From: Streptomyces sp. NBC_00234
GTDB taxonomy: Bacteria > Actinomycetota > Actinomycetes > Streptomycetales > Streptomycetaceae
Direction: 5' to 3'
DNA: 64,000 nucleotides
Assembly (NCBI RefSeq): GCF_036195325.1
Contig: NZ_CP108101.1
Coordinates: forward strand, 3,844,001 to 3,908,000
Shown piece by piece: positions 45,938-54,371 of this stretch. Positions within the stretch are counted from its first letter, which is position 1; each line of letters starts with the position of its first letter. The notes under the pieces were generated by a model. It saw only the letters and a program-made list of their open reading frames with translations. It searched no databases and was not told the origin of the DNA. Made by a program: the position numbers and the translations under genes.

Positions 45938-46229
45938 CGGCTGGCCACACCGCACCAGGACGCCCCGAGAGCCGGGCCTGCTGCGTCTGCAGCCAGCCCA
46001 TCAGAGCGACCGCAATCTGATGGTGACCTCCCGGCGATCACCATCGGCCACGCAGCCCGGACCGGGCAGCCTCGTCCGAGCGGTTGCCCGCACGGGAGCC
46101 CGTGCCACAACGTGCCAGAAGGGGCGGTAAACAGCGGTCACCAAGGGTGCTGACGGAGCAGTCGGGACGATGTCAGCGGTGCGCGTTCTCGCAGGTCAGA
46201 CGCTATACATGGGACCAAGTGCCGGGTGA

Positions 46230-46308
46230 TTCCCAAGCTCAGAGCGCGAGTTCGATCCTCGTCACCCGCTCCATGAAAAAGCCCCAGGCCAGTGGCCCGG
46301 GGCTTCTT
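46230..46308 (+). repeat. tRNA-Gly 3'-end repeat, copy 2
   Basis: Matches 44472-44515 over 44 bases with one change (T-loop T to C), then CCATGAAAAAGCCCCAGG and a hairpin like the tRNA terminator. It cannot form a full tRNA. It marks the boundary between the two small islands, 1758 bases from copy 1. Confidence 0.92.
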
Positions 46309-46370
46309 ATTTGCAGCGCCTTGTCACTGGCCGGCCGGGTACCGGGGGCCTCTTCCTGGATAATCGACGC

Positions 46371-46718
46371 ATGGCATCACAGCCCAGTCTTTCCGATCTC
46401 CGCCGTGCCAAGTTCGCCCGGCGCGTGCCCGCTGTGCTCTCCGAGCTTGCCGGCCCCGAGCACGGCACGGTGAGCCTGCCGCTCCACCTGGCGTGGTCGG
46501 GACTGACCATGTTCAACCTGGATCAGCCCCGGCTGCGGATGAGCTACTACCGCATCGTCCTGGCCGAGGGCCAGCACGACGATCTGGTCCGGTACCTCAA
46601 TCGCGACCTTCTCGTCGGCCTGTGGCCCACACTGCGCACACTGATCAGCCGTGATGTCCGCGAAGTGTGGGAACGCTCCTTCGACGAGCTGGCTCACAGT
46701 GCCCAGGCCGCTGCGTGA
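46371..46718 (+). CDS. Possible antitoxin partner of the nucleotidyltransferase
   Basis: A 115-residue protein (MASQPSLSDLRRAKFARRVP at the start; later LHLAWSGLTMFNLDQPRLRM, SRDVREVWERSFDEL). It is helical with a basic N-terminus that could bind DNA. Its stop overlaps the GTG of the AbiEii-type gene by three bases, an operon layout common in toxin-antitoxin pairs. Family membership is not recognised with confidence. GGCGCATGGC context has weak ribosome signal; the upstream in-frame start at 46311 lies in the repeat. Confidence 0.55.
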   Translation: MASQPSLSDLRRAKFARRVPAVLSELAGPEHGTVSLPLHLAWSGLTMFNLDQPRLRMSYYRIVLAEGQHDDLVRYLNRDLLVGLWPTLRTLISRDVREVWERSFDELAHSAQAAA

Positions 46719-47386
46719 ACCTCACGGATCTCCACCGTCGCTTGCTTGCAGACGTGCTCGCCGTAGGCGGTGCATACCCTCTGGCGCTTACCGGTGGCTA
46801 CGCGGTCCAGGCGCACGGCTTGGTCGACCGGCTCAGCCAGGACCTCGATGTCGCGACCGAGAACCCCGATCGCATGGAGGACATCGCTACTGCCGTGCGC
46901 ACCGGCCTGGAGCAGCGCGGATAGCAAGTCAGCGCTCTGGAGACAGACCCGTTGTCCGCGCGTCTGATCGTCACCGATCCCGCCAGCCATGAAGAGTGCG
47001 AGGCCGACATCCTCAAGGAAGCACTCTGGCGACCACCCGTACACACCGAGCACGGCTTGGTGCTGTCCCTCGAAGATGTCGTCGGCACGAAGGTTCGCGC
47101 GCTGGCCGACCGCGGACTCGCCAGGGATCTGATCGATGTACAGGCTGCCGCAGACCGATGGAGCCACATCGAACTCGAAGAGCTCGGTCGGCGGCATGCC
47201 CGCGACTCCTTCGACCTGAGCGAGCTTCAAGCACGACTGGGTGGAGCCGACTGGATCGACGACACGGAATTCGCCGCGTACGGGCTTGATGAGCAAGCGA
47301 TCACCGTGCTGCGGCAGTGGGCACAGGCATGGGCCGACGACATCGGGGAGCGGCTTCAGGAGCTTGAGGCTCCGGACGGAGACTGA
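46715..47386 (+). pseudogene. AbiEii-type nucleotidyltransferase with in-frame amber codon
   Basis: Reading from the GTG at 46715, the frame gives VNLTDLHRRLLADVLAVGG, YPLALTGGYAVQAHGLVDRL (NTase GG-S/Y motif) and SQDLDVAT (D-x-D metal ligands), stops at TAG (46922-46924), and continues in the same frame as QVSALETDPLSARLIVTDP, then VLSLEDVVGTKVRALADRGLARDLIDV. Family members carry an aromatic residue, often Trp, just after the Gly, so a TGG to TAG change explains the break. The toxin of type IV (AbiE-like) systems uses this fold. It is inactivated unless the amber codon is read through. Confidence 0.82.
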
Positions 47387-47569
47387 TGACCTCACGATGC
47401 CGACCGCTCGACAAGGATGTGGCTGCCCACCTCCCGGTTGCCGTGCCCTACCCGTGCCCTTCGGAGCGGACAACAGCGGTCAAGTACGGCCCCCAGGGAC
47501 CGAGCCAACCTCTTTCCTGCAAGGCAAACAAGCAGGTCAGAGGCATTCCAGTCGCCCAAGCGCCGGTGA

Positions 47570-47647
47570 TTCCCAAGCTCAGAGCGCGAGTTCGATCCTC
47601 GTCACCCGCTCCATGAAAAAGCCCCAGGCCAGTGGCCGGGGGCTTTT
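47570..47647 (+). repeat. tRNA-Gly 3'-end repeat, copy 3
   Basis: The 44-base tRNA part is identical to copy 2, again followed by CCATGAAAAAGCCCCAGG and a hairpin. Copies 2 and 3 also share GGTGA before the tRNA match. It closes the second island, 1340 bases from copy 2. Confidence 0.92.
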
Positions 47648-47686
47648 GTCGTCCAGAACCTCTCATGGTCCGCGAGTCCCGTTTCC

Positions 47687-48367
47687 CTACCGGGCGGACG
47701 CCTGCCGGACCGCCTGAGGCGGCCTGCGGAAAATGTTGCGCAACCCCTCCAGTGCCTCCCGGTCTCCTGAAGCCGAGACGGCTTTGTTCTTGATGGCGTT
47801 GGCGAGACTCGACCGGCCCTCGGCCAGTTCGACGAATGCCTCGTCATCCGCCTCGATGACTGCGTCAGGGTGCTGGGCCGGGCCGTGCAGCGCTTCGATG
47901 GTTCCGCGGTCGACGCGCACGTGGAACACCTCGTCGCCGACACGGAACTCATAGACCGCACGCACACCGGCGGCGGCCTCCGCGTCGAAGCAGGCTTCCA
48001 TGGCCAGTACCGCCCAGCCCGGGTGGAAAGTCTCGCTCTCCCGCCGCTCGCCCATCGCCCACTTCATGCCCCAACGGGCCAAAGCCAGTACGGCAGGCCC
48101 GAGCTCCTCACCTGCCTCGGTGAGGGCGTACGCCTGGGCACGGGCGGGTGGGGGAAGCGTGACTTTGTGTGCCAGGCCCTCCCGTTCGAGGTGCTTCATC
48201 CGGGCCGCGAGCAGGCCGGTACCCATGCCACGCAGGCTTTTCTGCAGATCACCGAACCGCTTGGGACCGGTCAGGAGCTCGCGGATGAGGAGCAGCGTCC
48301 AGCGCTCCCCGACGAGGTCGAGTGTCCGCGCGGTGGCGCAGTACTGGTTGTATGTTCGCTGGTCCAC
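47687..48367 (-). CDS. HxlR-family regulator with SCP2-like C-terminal domain
   Basis: A 226-residue protein. Residues 1-100 are a winged helix of the HxlR/MarR-like kind: CATARTLDLVGERWTLLLIR, TGPKRFGDLQKSLRGMGTGL, RMKHLEREGLAHK. Residues 125-215 resemble a SCP2/sterol-carrier lipid-binding domain (VYEFRVGDEVFHVRVDRG, ALHGPAQHPDAVIEADDEAF), a fused sensor common in actinobacteria. Transcribed in the same direction as the hydrolase gene, from which it is separated by 32 bases of weak hairpin. Ligand unknown. Confidence 0.82.
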   Translation of the reverse strand: MDQRTYNQYCATARTLDLVGERWTLLLIRELLTGPKRFGDLQKSLRGMGTGLLAARMKHLEREGLAHKVTLPPPARAQAYALTEAGEELGPAVLALARWGMKWAMGERRESETFHPGWAVLAMEACFDAEAAAGVRAVYEFRVGDEVFHVRVDRGTIEALHGPAQHPDAVIEADDEAFVELAEGRSSLANAIKNKAVSASGDREALEGLRNIFRRPPQAVRQASAR

Positions 48368-48399
48368 TTCCTCATTCTAAATCTCGGACTTCCTCTTCT

Positions 48400-49089
48400 T
48401 TAATGCCGACCTTCAAAGTCACCCCCTGAGGTCGGAACTGTCAGCAAGATTTCCGCAAGGTCGCGCGGATGGCTCAGCATCACGTCGTGCGAACCGTCCA
48501 GGGCGACCGGCCGGTACCCGACCTCCGCGGCGAACCGGGCAAAGGGAAACGTTTCCGGCCGACAGTGGATGCCTGTTCCGGGGATGTGGTCGACGGCCCC
48601 GCTCAAGCGCGTGGGTTCGGTGAAGCTCCGCAGCGGCTGGCCGCGGAGGCGCCGGCCGAGCCATCGGGCGTCGCCGGGATCGGTGATACCGAACAGCTCC
48701 GGGGCAGGGGCGGGGACGGACCAGCCGTCCCCGGCGGCGGCGCGGATCCTGGTCATGAACCAATCCGGGGCCAGACCGGCCATGCTGACACCGTCCGCAC
48801 CCGCCCAGCCCTCCACCAGGACGATGTGGGCCACCCGCTCCCGCCTGCGGTCGGCTGCCTGCCGGACAACCAGGCCGGCATAGCTGTGGCCGACCAGCAC
48901 CAGGTCGTGATCGGCCATGGCGTCGATCGCCGTCACCACCTCGTCGACGTGATGGTGCAGCCCGACGTCGCTGTCGAGCGTGAGATCGGGGGTGACAACG
49001 CGTGCACCTGCCTGAGCGAGCAACGGGGTTACCCGGTCCCAGGCCCAACTACCGTGCCAGGCACCATGAACGAGCACGAAGGCGGTCAT
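48400..49089 (-). CDS. Alpha/beta hydrolase
   Basis: A 229-residue hydrolase. FVLVHGAWHGSWAW forms the oxyanion region; the nucleophile elbow is VGHSYAG (Ser); the acid lies late and the His in LDGSHDVMLSHP. The HGAWHG motif and size fit the methylesterase/hydroxynitrile-lyase-like branch, as used on small esters. It overlaps the upstream LLM-type gene by four bases (ATG in 49087-49089 and TGA), so the two are one operon. Confidence 0.82.
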   Translation of the reverse strand: MTAFVLVHGAWHGSWAWDRVTPLLAQAGARVVTPDLTLDSDVGLHHHVDEVVTAIDAMADHDLVLVGHSYAGLVVRQAADRRRERVAHIVLVEGWAGADGVSMAGLAPDWFMTRIRAAAGDGWSVPAPAPELFGITDPGDARWLGRRLRGQPLRSFTEPTRLSGAVDHIPGTGIHCRPETFPFARFAAEVGYRPVALDGSHDVMLSHPRDLAEILLTVPTSGGDFEGRH

Positions 49090-50021
49090 CCCCGGCCTCC
49101 CCGGCGCAGCAGCGGAAGCACTCCGTCGGCGAACTCCTCCAGGGCCGCGGTGTGGTCGTCGACGGCGAGTCGGATCACCAAGTGACGGGCGTCGGCGTAC
49201 CCGCGCAACCAGGCGGCAGTGTCCTGGGCGGGGCCGGCGAACATCGCCTGAACGGACTCAACGGCTTCCAGCGGCGCGTTGTAGTAACGCTCGACGCTCG
49301 CCCTGAGACGGCGGCGGCCTCGCTCGGGATCCTCGTCCACACACACGGTGGCATAGAGAGCGGGTGTGACCGGACGTGCCGCCCGTCGGATCGTGGCCCA
49401 TTCATCCGCGTAGGTCTGCCAGGTGGGCGGGTAGGGCAACCACCCGTCAGCAAGGCGCGCGACACGTCGCAGTGCCGGTTCGCCGGATCCGGCCAGCCAG
49501 ATCGGGGGGCCACCGGGCCGAACCGGCCTGGGCGCCACAGTCACATCGTGGAAGTCGAAATGCCGGCCCTGGAAGGAGACGGCATCCGAGGTCCACAGCC
49601 GTCGCATCACCTCGATCGACTCCGTCAGGCGACTGACCCGGCGCTCGAAGCCGACTCCTACAGCGGCGAACTGCGCCTCGGTGTTCGCGTGCGCATAGCC
49701 GGCGCCCAGGCCGGCAATCAGCCGCCCTTCGGCGAGCCGGTCCAGTGTGGTCAGTTGGTGGGCCAACAGGATCGGGTGACGCAGCCCGGCCAGTAATACA
49801 GCGGTGCCGAGCGTGACTTGTTCCGTGCTCGCCGCCGCGGCGGCCAGTACCAGCAGCGGGTCGGCACGAGGCCGGGTGATCGGACTGTCGCCCGCCCAGA
49901 CGGAGTCGAATCCCAGCGTCTCGGCAAGCCGCGCCTGCCTGATCAGCGGGCCCAGCTCGTGATCGTCGTGAGCGGTTCGGTCACGGGTGGGGAGCAGATA
50001 GCCGACCTGCGGTCCCGTCAT
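49086..50021 (-). CDS. LLM-class (luciferase-like) oxidoreductase
   Basis: A 311-residue TIM-barrel protein of the luciferase-like monooxygenase class, F420- or flavin-dependent: MTGPQVGYLLPTRDR, TLGFDSVWAGDSPITRPRAD, VLAAAAASTEQVTLGTAVLL, LLAHQLTTLDRLAEGRLIAG, then PRPVRPGGPPIWLAGSGE. The start used is the ATG at 50021, although an in-frame start at 50066 is open. Divergent from the Ohr-like gene and coupled to the hydrolase; substrate unknown. The shared promoter region has GAAGCATAC repeats. Confidence 0.85.
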   Translation of the reverse strand: MTGPQVGYLLPTRDRTAHDDHELGPLIRQARLAETLGFDSVWAGDSPITRPRADPLLVLAAAAASTEQVTLGTAVLLAGLRHPILLAHQLTTLDRLAEGRLIAGLGAGYAHANTEAQFAAVGVGFERRVSRLTESIEVMRRLWTSDAVSFQGRHFDFHDVTVAPRPVRPGGPPIWLAGSGEPALRRVARLADGWLPYPPTWQTYADEWATIRRAARPVTPALYATVCVDEDPERGRRRLRASVERYYNAPLEAVESVQAMFAGPAQDTAAWLRGYADARHLVIRLAVDDHTAALEEFADGVLPLLRRGGRG

Positions 50022-50045
50022 GGTGTCTCTCCCAACAGCAGCTTG

Positions 50046-50090
50046 TGCTTCCTGTTTTTGAAGCATACAGTTTCAATTCAGGAAGCATAC
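50046..50090. promoter_or_regulatory. GAAGCATAC repeats between the LLM and Ohr genes
   Basis: GAAGCATAC at 50060-50068 and 50082-50090 (22-base period, about two helical turns); TGCTTC at 50046-50051 mirrors the first one. This is a plausible operator of a dimeric regulator for the divergent pair, perhaps the nearby HxlR protein; no binding data. Confidence 0.55.
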
Positions 50091-50105
50091 GGGAGGGGAA
50101 CCAGC

Positions 50106-50540
50106 ATGGCGAAGCCGCTCTACACAGCAGAGGCCCATGTGACCGGAGGCCGCGCCCAAGGGCACGGACGGACAACCGACGGCCGCCTGGAGGTCGACCT
50201 GCGACAGCCGAAGGAACTGGGCGGCGACGGCGAAGGGACCAATCCCGAGCAGCTGTTCGCGATCGGCTACGCCGCATGCTTCGCGACCGTGCTGACCCTG
50301 GTGGGGCAGCGCAGGAATCTCAACGCGGACGACGCGGCAATCGACTCGCGCGTCACACTCGCCCCGAGCGGGAACGGCGCACTCGAGCTGGCCGTCGAAC
50401 TCGACATCGCACTGCCGTCGATCGGCGATCCCGAGCAGTGTGCGGACCTCGTCCGTGCGGCACACCAGCTGTGCCCGTACTCCAAAGCCACCCGCGGGAA
50501 CATCGACGTAACGCTGGTGGTGAATGGCGCGGTGGTGTGA
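50106..50540 (+). CDS. Ohr/OsmC-type organic hydroperoxide reductase
   Basis: A 144-residue thiol peroxidase. Starts MAKPLYTAEAHVTGGRAQGH; catalytic Cys pair in GYAACFATVL and HQLCPYSKATRGN, with the Ohr-type PEQLFAIGYAACF. Ohr reduces organic hydroperoxides via dihydrolipoamide-linked systems. Length and both Cys motifs agree with Ohr. ATG at 50106 after GGGAGGGG. The regulator could be the neighbouring HxlR protein; an OhrR (MarR) gene is not seen nearby. Confidence 0.9.
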   Translation: MAKPLYTAEAHVTGGRAQGHGRTTDGRLEVDLRQPKELGGDGEGTNPEQLFAIGYAACFATVLTLVGQRRNLNADDAAIDSRVTLAPSGNGALELAVELDIALPSIGDPEQCADLVRAAHQLCPYSKATRGNIDVTLVVNGAVV

Positions 50541-50809
50541 ACGCCGGGTGGCCACAGAAGACACATCACGGTCGCAGCCGGTCCCGCCGCGTGAGCGCTG
50601 GGGCGGGACCGTACCGATAGTTCAGAGATCTCGCAGCAGAAGGCATCTCCTCGACCTTCTCCGACCGCCCCGTGCCGACGGTATCGACGCATGGACGTGG
50701 CCGCCCACGTAAGCGTCGCCCTCGCACCCCCGGCCTTGCCGATTTATGCGGGGTGGATGAGCGGAACTGCTTCCGGGCGCAGGGCAGTTCGCTCGGGCAG
50801 AATGAGAGG

Positions 50810-51205
50810 ATGCAACCTGTGCTCGTCTACGACGGTGACTGCGCCTTCTGCACAACCTCGGTGAACTTCCTCATCCAGCGGCTGCGGCCGACCTGCGCCG
50901 TGACGCCGTGGCAGTTCGCGGATCTGGCCAGCCTCGGCGTTACGCAGCAGCGGGCGGAGCATGAGCTGTTGTGGGTTTCGCAGGTCGGCACGGTGTACGG
51001 CGGTGCACAGGCCATTGCCAAGATCCTCTTGAGTGCCGGTGGGCTCTGGGCATGGTTGGGCGGGCTGCTCACCTTGCCCCCTCTGCGGTGGATCGCCCAC
51101 GGTGTCTACCGGCTCGTCGCCACCAACCGGGACCGCCTGCCCGGCGGCTCCCCGGCCTGCGCGTTGCCGGCCGACCGCAGGCCCGGCGTACGGCCCGCGG
51201 CTTAG
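50810..51205 (+). CDS. DCC-family thiol-disulfide protein (DUF393)
   Basis: A 131-residue protein with the opening LVYDGDCAFCTTSVNFL, the DxDCxxC signature of DCC thioredoxin-like proteins, and further VGTVYGGAQAIAKIL, a hydrophobic LWAWLGGLLTLPPLRWIAH and a C-terminal Arg/Pro-rich tail. ATG at 50810. It converges with, and overlaps by four bases, the HTTM gene. DCC proteins often pair with HTTM/vitamin-K-carboxylase-like membrane proteins. Function unknown. Confidence 0.85.
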   Translation: MQPVLVYDGDCAFCTTSVNFLIQRLRPTCAVTPWQFADLASLGVTQQRAEHELLWVSQVGTVYGGAQAIAKILLSAGGLWAWLGGLLTLPPLRWIAHGVYRLVATNRDRLPGGSPACALPADRRPGVRPAA

Positions 51206-52344
51206 GGGCGACTGCGCGCGAGGGACGCAGGGCTTCCCTGCTTCGGCACAGACCCCGCATGTGCTCCTGACGCGGCCCGTGGCGCTCCCGGCCGCCGGAC
51301 CGCCCGCCGGCACAGGTTCGCCACCGCGACGTAGAAGCGGTCCGGCAGGAACACGGTGTCGGCGATGATCATCGCGCCGGAGAACAAGGGCAGCCCCATG
51401 AGAACGGCGATGCCGATGTGCATTCCGAGCAGCATGGTCAGCACCGGGTACTTGAGCCTGCCGAACAGCACGAAGGGGAAGGCGACCTGGAGCAGCACGG
51501 TCAGGTAGCCGGCCACCGCGATGGCGACCGCGTGTCCGTCCGCCCAGTGGGAAAGCGCGGGCCACGGCTGGAAAAGCTCAAGGTTCAGCACGTAGTGCAG
51601 CGCGGTTCCGCCTCCCCAGGTGCCGCCCTGCACCTTGTACAGGCCGGCCGCGCCGTAGAGGAAGCAGACCTGGAACGCGATCACGAGCAGCCCGCAGTTG
51701 TGCACGGCCGTAACCAGGGTGTGCCGTGCGTCGCGGAGTCGCGGTGCGACGTCGGGCCGCCAACGGCCCGTAGCGCTTTCGGCGGACCTGCGGCGGAGCC
51801 TTCGGGCGTCCAGGGACCAGCGGCGTCCGGATGCGGTGAGGACGAGGTAGAGCGCCATCAGGAGAACGAGGTTGTCGCCTCCGTCCGTCATGAAGATCGC
51901 CCGCGCGTGGAACGAGGTCACCACGACGGCGAAGAGCACGGACACGGCACGGGTCCGCCAGCCCAGTGCGAAGAGCGCGCAGACAACGAGCGCCGCCGCG
52001 TAGCAGCCTTCGAAGTAGATCCGGCTGTCCGACAGCGTGAGGACGCTGGCCCAGCCCGTCTGGTCGAAGAGCTGCCGTGCCAGCGTCGGCGTCCACGGTG
52101 AACCGGGGCCCCAGATCTCATCGCGGTACGGGAACTCCCGCAGCAGGAAGACCAGGTAGAGCAGGCCGTACCCGATGCGTAGGACCGACACCGCGTAGAG
52201 CGAGATGGGGCGTTCGGTCAGCAACGCCCACGCACCTCGTCCTGAGCCGGACAGCCGTGCGAGCAGACGGGCGAACAGTGGCCCCCCGGTCGGCTCGTCC
52301 GGGACTGCCGGAGGTCGAATCGGGTCATTTCCCGTCGGAGCCAT
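51202..52344 (-). CDS. HTTM domain membrane protein (vitamin-K carboxylase-like)
   Basis: A 380-residue protein with eight or so membrane helices, starting after a Pro-rich cytosolic part: SVLRIGYGLLYLVFLLREFP, GCYAAALVVCALFALGW, VAVVVTSFHARAIFMTDGGD. The histidine-containing FHARAIFMTDGGDN and YKVQGGTWGGGTALHYVLN match the HTTM family, related to the gamma-glutamyl carboxylase membrane core. The key Lys of carboxylases is not identified here. ATG at 52342-52344 overlaps the DUF5819 gene by 20 bases. Confidence 0.82.
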   Translation of the reverse strand: MAPTGNDPIRPPAVPDEPTGGPLFARLLARLSGSGRGAWALLTERPISLYAVSVLRIGYGLLYLVFLLREFPYRDEIWGPGSPWTPTLARQLFDQTGWASVLTLSDSRIYFEGCYAAALVVCALFALGWRTRAVSVLFAVVVTSFHARAIFMTDGGDNLVLLMALYLVLTASGRRWSLDARRLRRRSAESATGRWRPDVAPRLRDARHTLVTAVHNCGLLVIAFQVCFLYGAAGLYKVQGGTWGGGTALHYVLNLELFQPWPALSHWADGHAVAIAVAGYLTVLLQVAFPFVLFGRLKYPVLTMLLGMHIGIAVLMGLPLFSGAMIIADTVFLPDRFYVAVANLCRRAVRRPGAPRAASGAHAGSVPKQGSPASLARSRP

Positions 52345-53050
52345 CGGAGGCCACCTTCCACCAGGGCAGAAGCCGTGTTTCGGCTTTCGCGGCAGCGGCA
52401 CGGCGGTCACTGGCCGCAGTGCCCGGAGCAGCAACGGGCAGTGTGGCCACCCGGAGCTGGATGTTCTCGAACGGCTTACCGTTCAGATCGGCCATCCGGT
52501 CGGCGGCGATGTTGCGCAGGTACTGCTGCATCATCACGGCCCGGTCCGAGCGCGGGACGTCGTCGCCTCCGTGGAGTTCGACGTAGGACGTCCAGGACCG
52601 CCGCAGAAGGTTCTGCGAGGTGTGACTCGGAAAGGGGTTGTGCTCGATGGCGGATTCATCCACCGCGGTCAGGTCGGTCCAGGGGCCGACCTGGACGGAA
52701 CCGTCCCGAGCCGTGTGCGCGGTCCGCGCGGAAATCGTCCGGTTGACGGAGTCCGGGTCCGGAGCGAACAGCCGCCAGTTCTGCTCGAAGAGGGGGTAGA
52801 TCCAGGCATTCACCTGTTGGCCGTAGCGCTGGGAGACGACGTTCGAGGGCGCCACGTGCAGGAATACCAGGGCGACGTGCGCCAAGGCCGTGGCCAGGCA
52901 GAGGGCCACAATGGTGTTCAGGGCTCCTGCCCCCGCCCTTTGCGCTCGGCGTGGCCTGGTTGCCTCTCCGTCCGCGGCGTCCGGGCCAGGCTCCGCCCCG
53001 AGGGCCCGCCCCTGCTTCTGTCCGTGCTCTGATGCGACTTCGCCCAGCAC
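52325..53050 (-). CDS. DUF5819 family protein (HTTM partner)
   Basis: A 241-residue protein with one N-terminal membrane helix (NTIVALCLATALAHVALVFL) and an outside domain with NAWIYPLFEQNWRLFAPDPD, a hallmark of the DUF5819 family, which is encoded beside HTTM proteins in actinobacteria. The overlapping stop/start implies a translational pair. The first 40 residues are polar; another start could be used. Function unknown, perhaps a complex partner of the HTTM protein. Confidence 0.78.
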   Translation of the reverse strand: MLGEVASEHGQKQGRALGAEPGPDAADGEATRPRRAQRAGAGALNTIVALCLATALAHVALVFLHVAPSNVVSQRYGQQVNAWIYPLFEQNWRLFAPDPDSVNRTISARTAHTARDGSVQVGPWTDLTAVDESAIEHNPFPSHTSQNLLRRSWTSYVELHGGDDVPRSDRAVMMQQYLRNIAADRMADLNGKPFENIQLRVATLPVAAPGTAASDRRAAAAKAETRLLPWWKVASDGSDGK

Positions 53051-53159
53051 TGCCCGCCCTGTTTCTTCTCGTCGTCCGTCTCGTGGAAGCGCGCGGCGGG
53101 CCCCGAGGAGAGGCTCCGCCGCGCGCTGTCAGTCGGCAGCGCGCGTGCCGCGCCGCCGA

Positions 53160-54371
53160 CTAGCCCTCGTAGCCCTCCGGTCCCTGCGGCTTGTCCCCGT
53201 AGCCGCCGTGCTCCTGACCGTGGTCTCCGGGCTCGTCGCCGTACTCCCCGGGCTCGTCGCCGTAGCCGCCGTGGCCGCCACCGGGGCCTCCGTGGTCACC
53301 CCCGCCACCGGGGCCTCCGTTGCCGCCGCCCGTCACGCCACCCTTGCCGCCGCCGGTGGTGGTGCCGGCGATGTTGCCCGTGGTGACTCCGGTGGTGCTG
53401 CTGCCGCCGCCGGTGGTGCCGCCGGTCAGGACTCCGCCGAGCACACCGCCGGTCGTGCCGCCGGTCAGGACTCCGCCGAGCACAGCGCCAGTCGTTCCGC
53501 CGGTCGTGCCGCCGGTTGTTCCGCCGGTCGTGCCGCCGGTCAGGACTCCGCCGAGCACGCCCCCCGTGGTGCCGGTTGTGGCGCCAGTGGTGGTGCCCGT
53601 CGTGGTGCCGGTGGTGGTGGTGCCCGTCGTGGTGCCCGTCGTGGTGCCCGTCGTGGTGCCCGTGGTGGTGCCCGTCGTGGTGCCGGTGGTGGTGCCCGTC
53701 GTGGTGCCGGTGGTGGTTTCGCCGGCGCAGGTGGAGCGGGTGATTCGGTTGGTGTCCAGGGTGACCGAGCCGTTACGCGCCAGCGCCCGGCCGTCGATGC
53801 TCGCGTTGGTGGTGGCAGTGATCGACGTCAGGGCCAGGATGTTGCCCACGAAGGTCGAACCGGTGCCGAGCGTGGCCGAACTACCGATCTGCCAGAACAC
53901 GTTGCACGGCTGCGCACCGTTGATGAGAGAGACGCTGCTGGCGGACGCCGTCGTCAGTCCTGAGCCGACCTGGAAGACCCAGACCGTGTTCGGGTTGCCC
54001 CGGGCGTCGAGCGTGAGGGTGCCGGTCAGGCCCAGGGTCGACGGGGCGGTGTAGACGCCCCCTACCAGCGTCAGCCCTCCGGCGTCCGGCGGAAGCACGG
54101 CGTCCGTCGCCTGACCTGCGGCATTGTTGTACGCCGTCACCAGGTCGGTCTTGGCCTGGTTCCCGACGCCGTCCGAGGGCCCGGAGTGAAATTCCCCGCT
54201 CACGACTCCCGGCGGGAACCCGCTGATGGCCGTACCGGGACTGACGCCGACATCCCCGGTGATCACGGACGGACCGGTGTTGCTGACCGACTGGCCGGCC
54301 AGAACGGCGAAGCTGGCCGCGGTACGCAGGGGTACGGGAGTGGCGATGGCGAACGCCTGAGACGGCGTCAC
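53160..54371 (-). CDS. DUF3494 ice-binding-like protein with Gly/Thr repeat tail
   Basis: About 403 residues. Residues 1-210 are a DUF3494 beta-helix (SFAVLAGQSVSNTGPSVITG, DVGVSPGTAISGFPPG, QAKTDLVTAYNNAAGQ, GGVYTAPSTLGLTGTLTLD, VFWQIGSSATLGTGSTFVG). This is followed by a long tail of TTTG and TGGT/VLGG repeats (53550-53740 in DNA) and a Gly/His-rich end. DUF3494 proteins include ice-binding adhesins. The GTG at 54369-54371 was chosen; unlike family members it shows no signal peptide, and the upstream frame to 54458 is not one either, so the 5' end may be truncated or shifted. Confidence 0.72.
   Translation of the reverse strand: MTPSQAFAIATPVPLRTAASFAVLAGQSVSNTGPSVITGDVGVSPGTAISGFPPGVVSGEFHSGPSDGVGNQAKTDLVTAYNNAAGQATDAVLPPDAGGLTLVGGVYTAPSTLGLTGTLTLDARGNPNTVWVFQVGSGLTTASASSVSLINGAQPCNVFWQIGSSATLGTGSTFVGNILALTSITATTNASIDGRALARNGSVTLDTNRITRSTCAGETTTGTTTGTTTGTTTGTTTGTTTGTTTGTTTGTTTTGTTTGTTTGATTGTTGGVLGGVLTGGTTGGTTGGTTGGTTGAVLGGVLTGGTTGGVLGGVLTGGTTGGGSSTTGVTTGNIAGTTTGGGKGGVTGGGNGGPGGGGDHGGPGGGHGGYGDEPGEYGDEPGDHGQEHGGYGDKPQGPEGYEG

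Noticed and set aside
46230..46273. A second tRNA-Gly gene
   Set aside because: Only the 3' half is present, without D arm or 5' acceptor strand, so it is a repeat, not a tRNA; the same holds for 47570-47613.
53550..53740. CRISPR-like repeat array
   Set aside because: The short repeats are in-frame codons for TTTG units in the DUF3494 protein tail; there are no spacers of uniform length.
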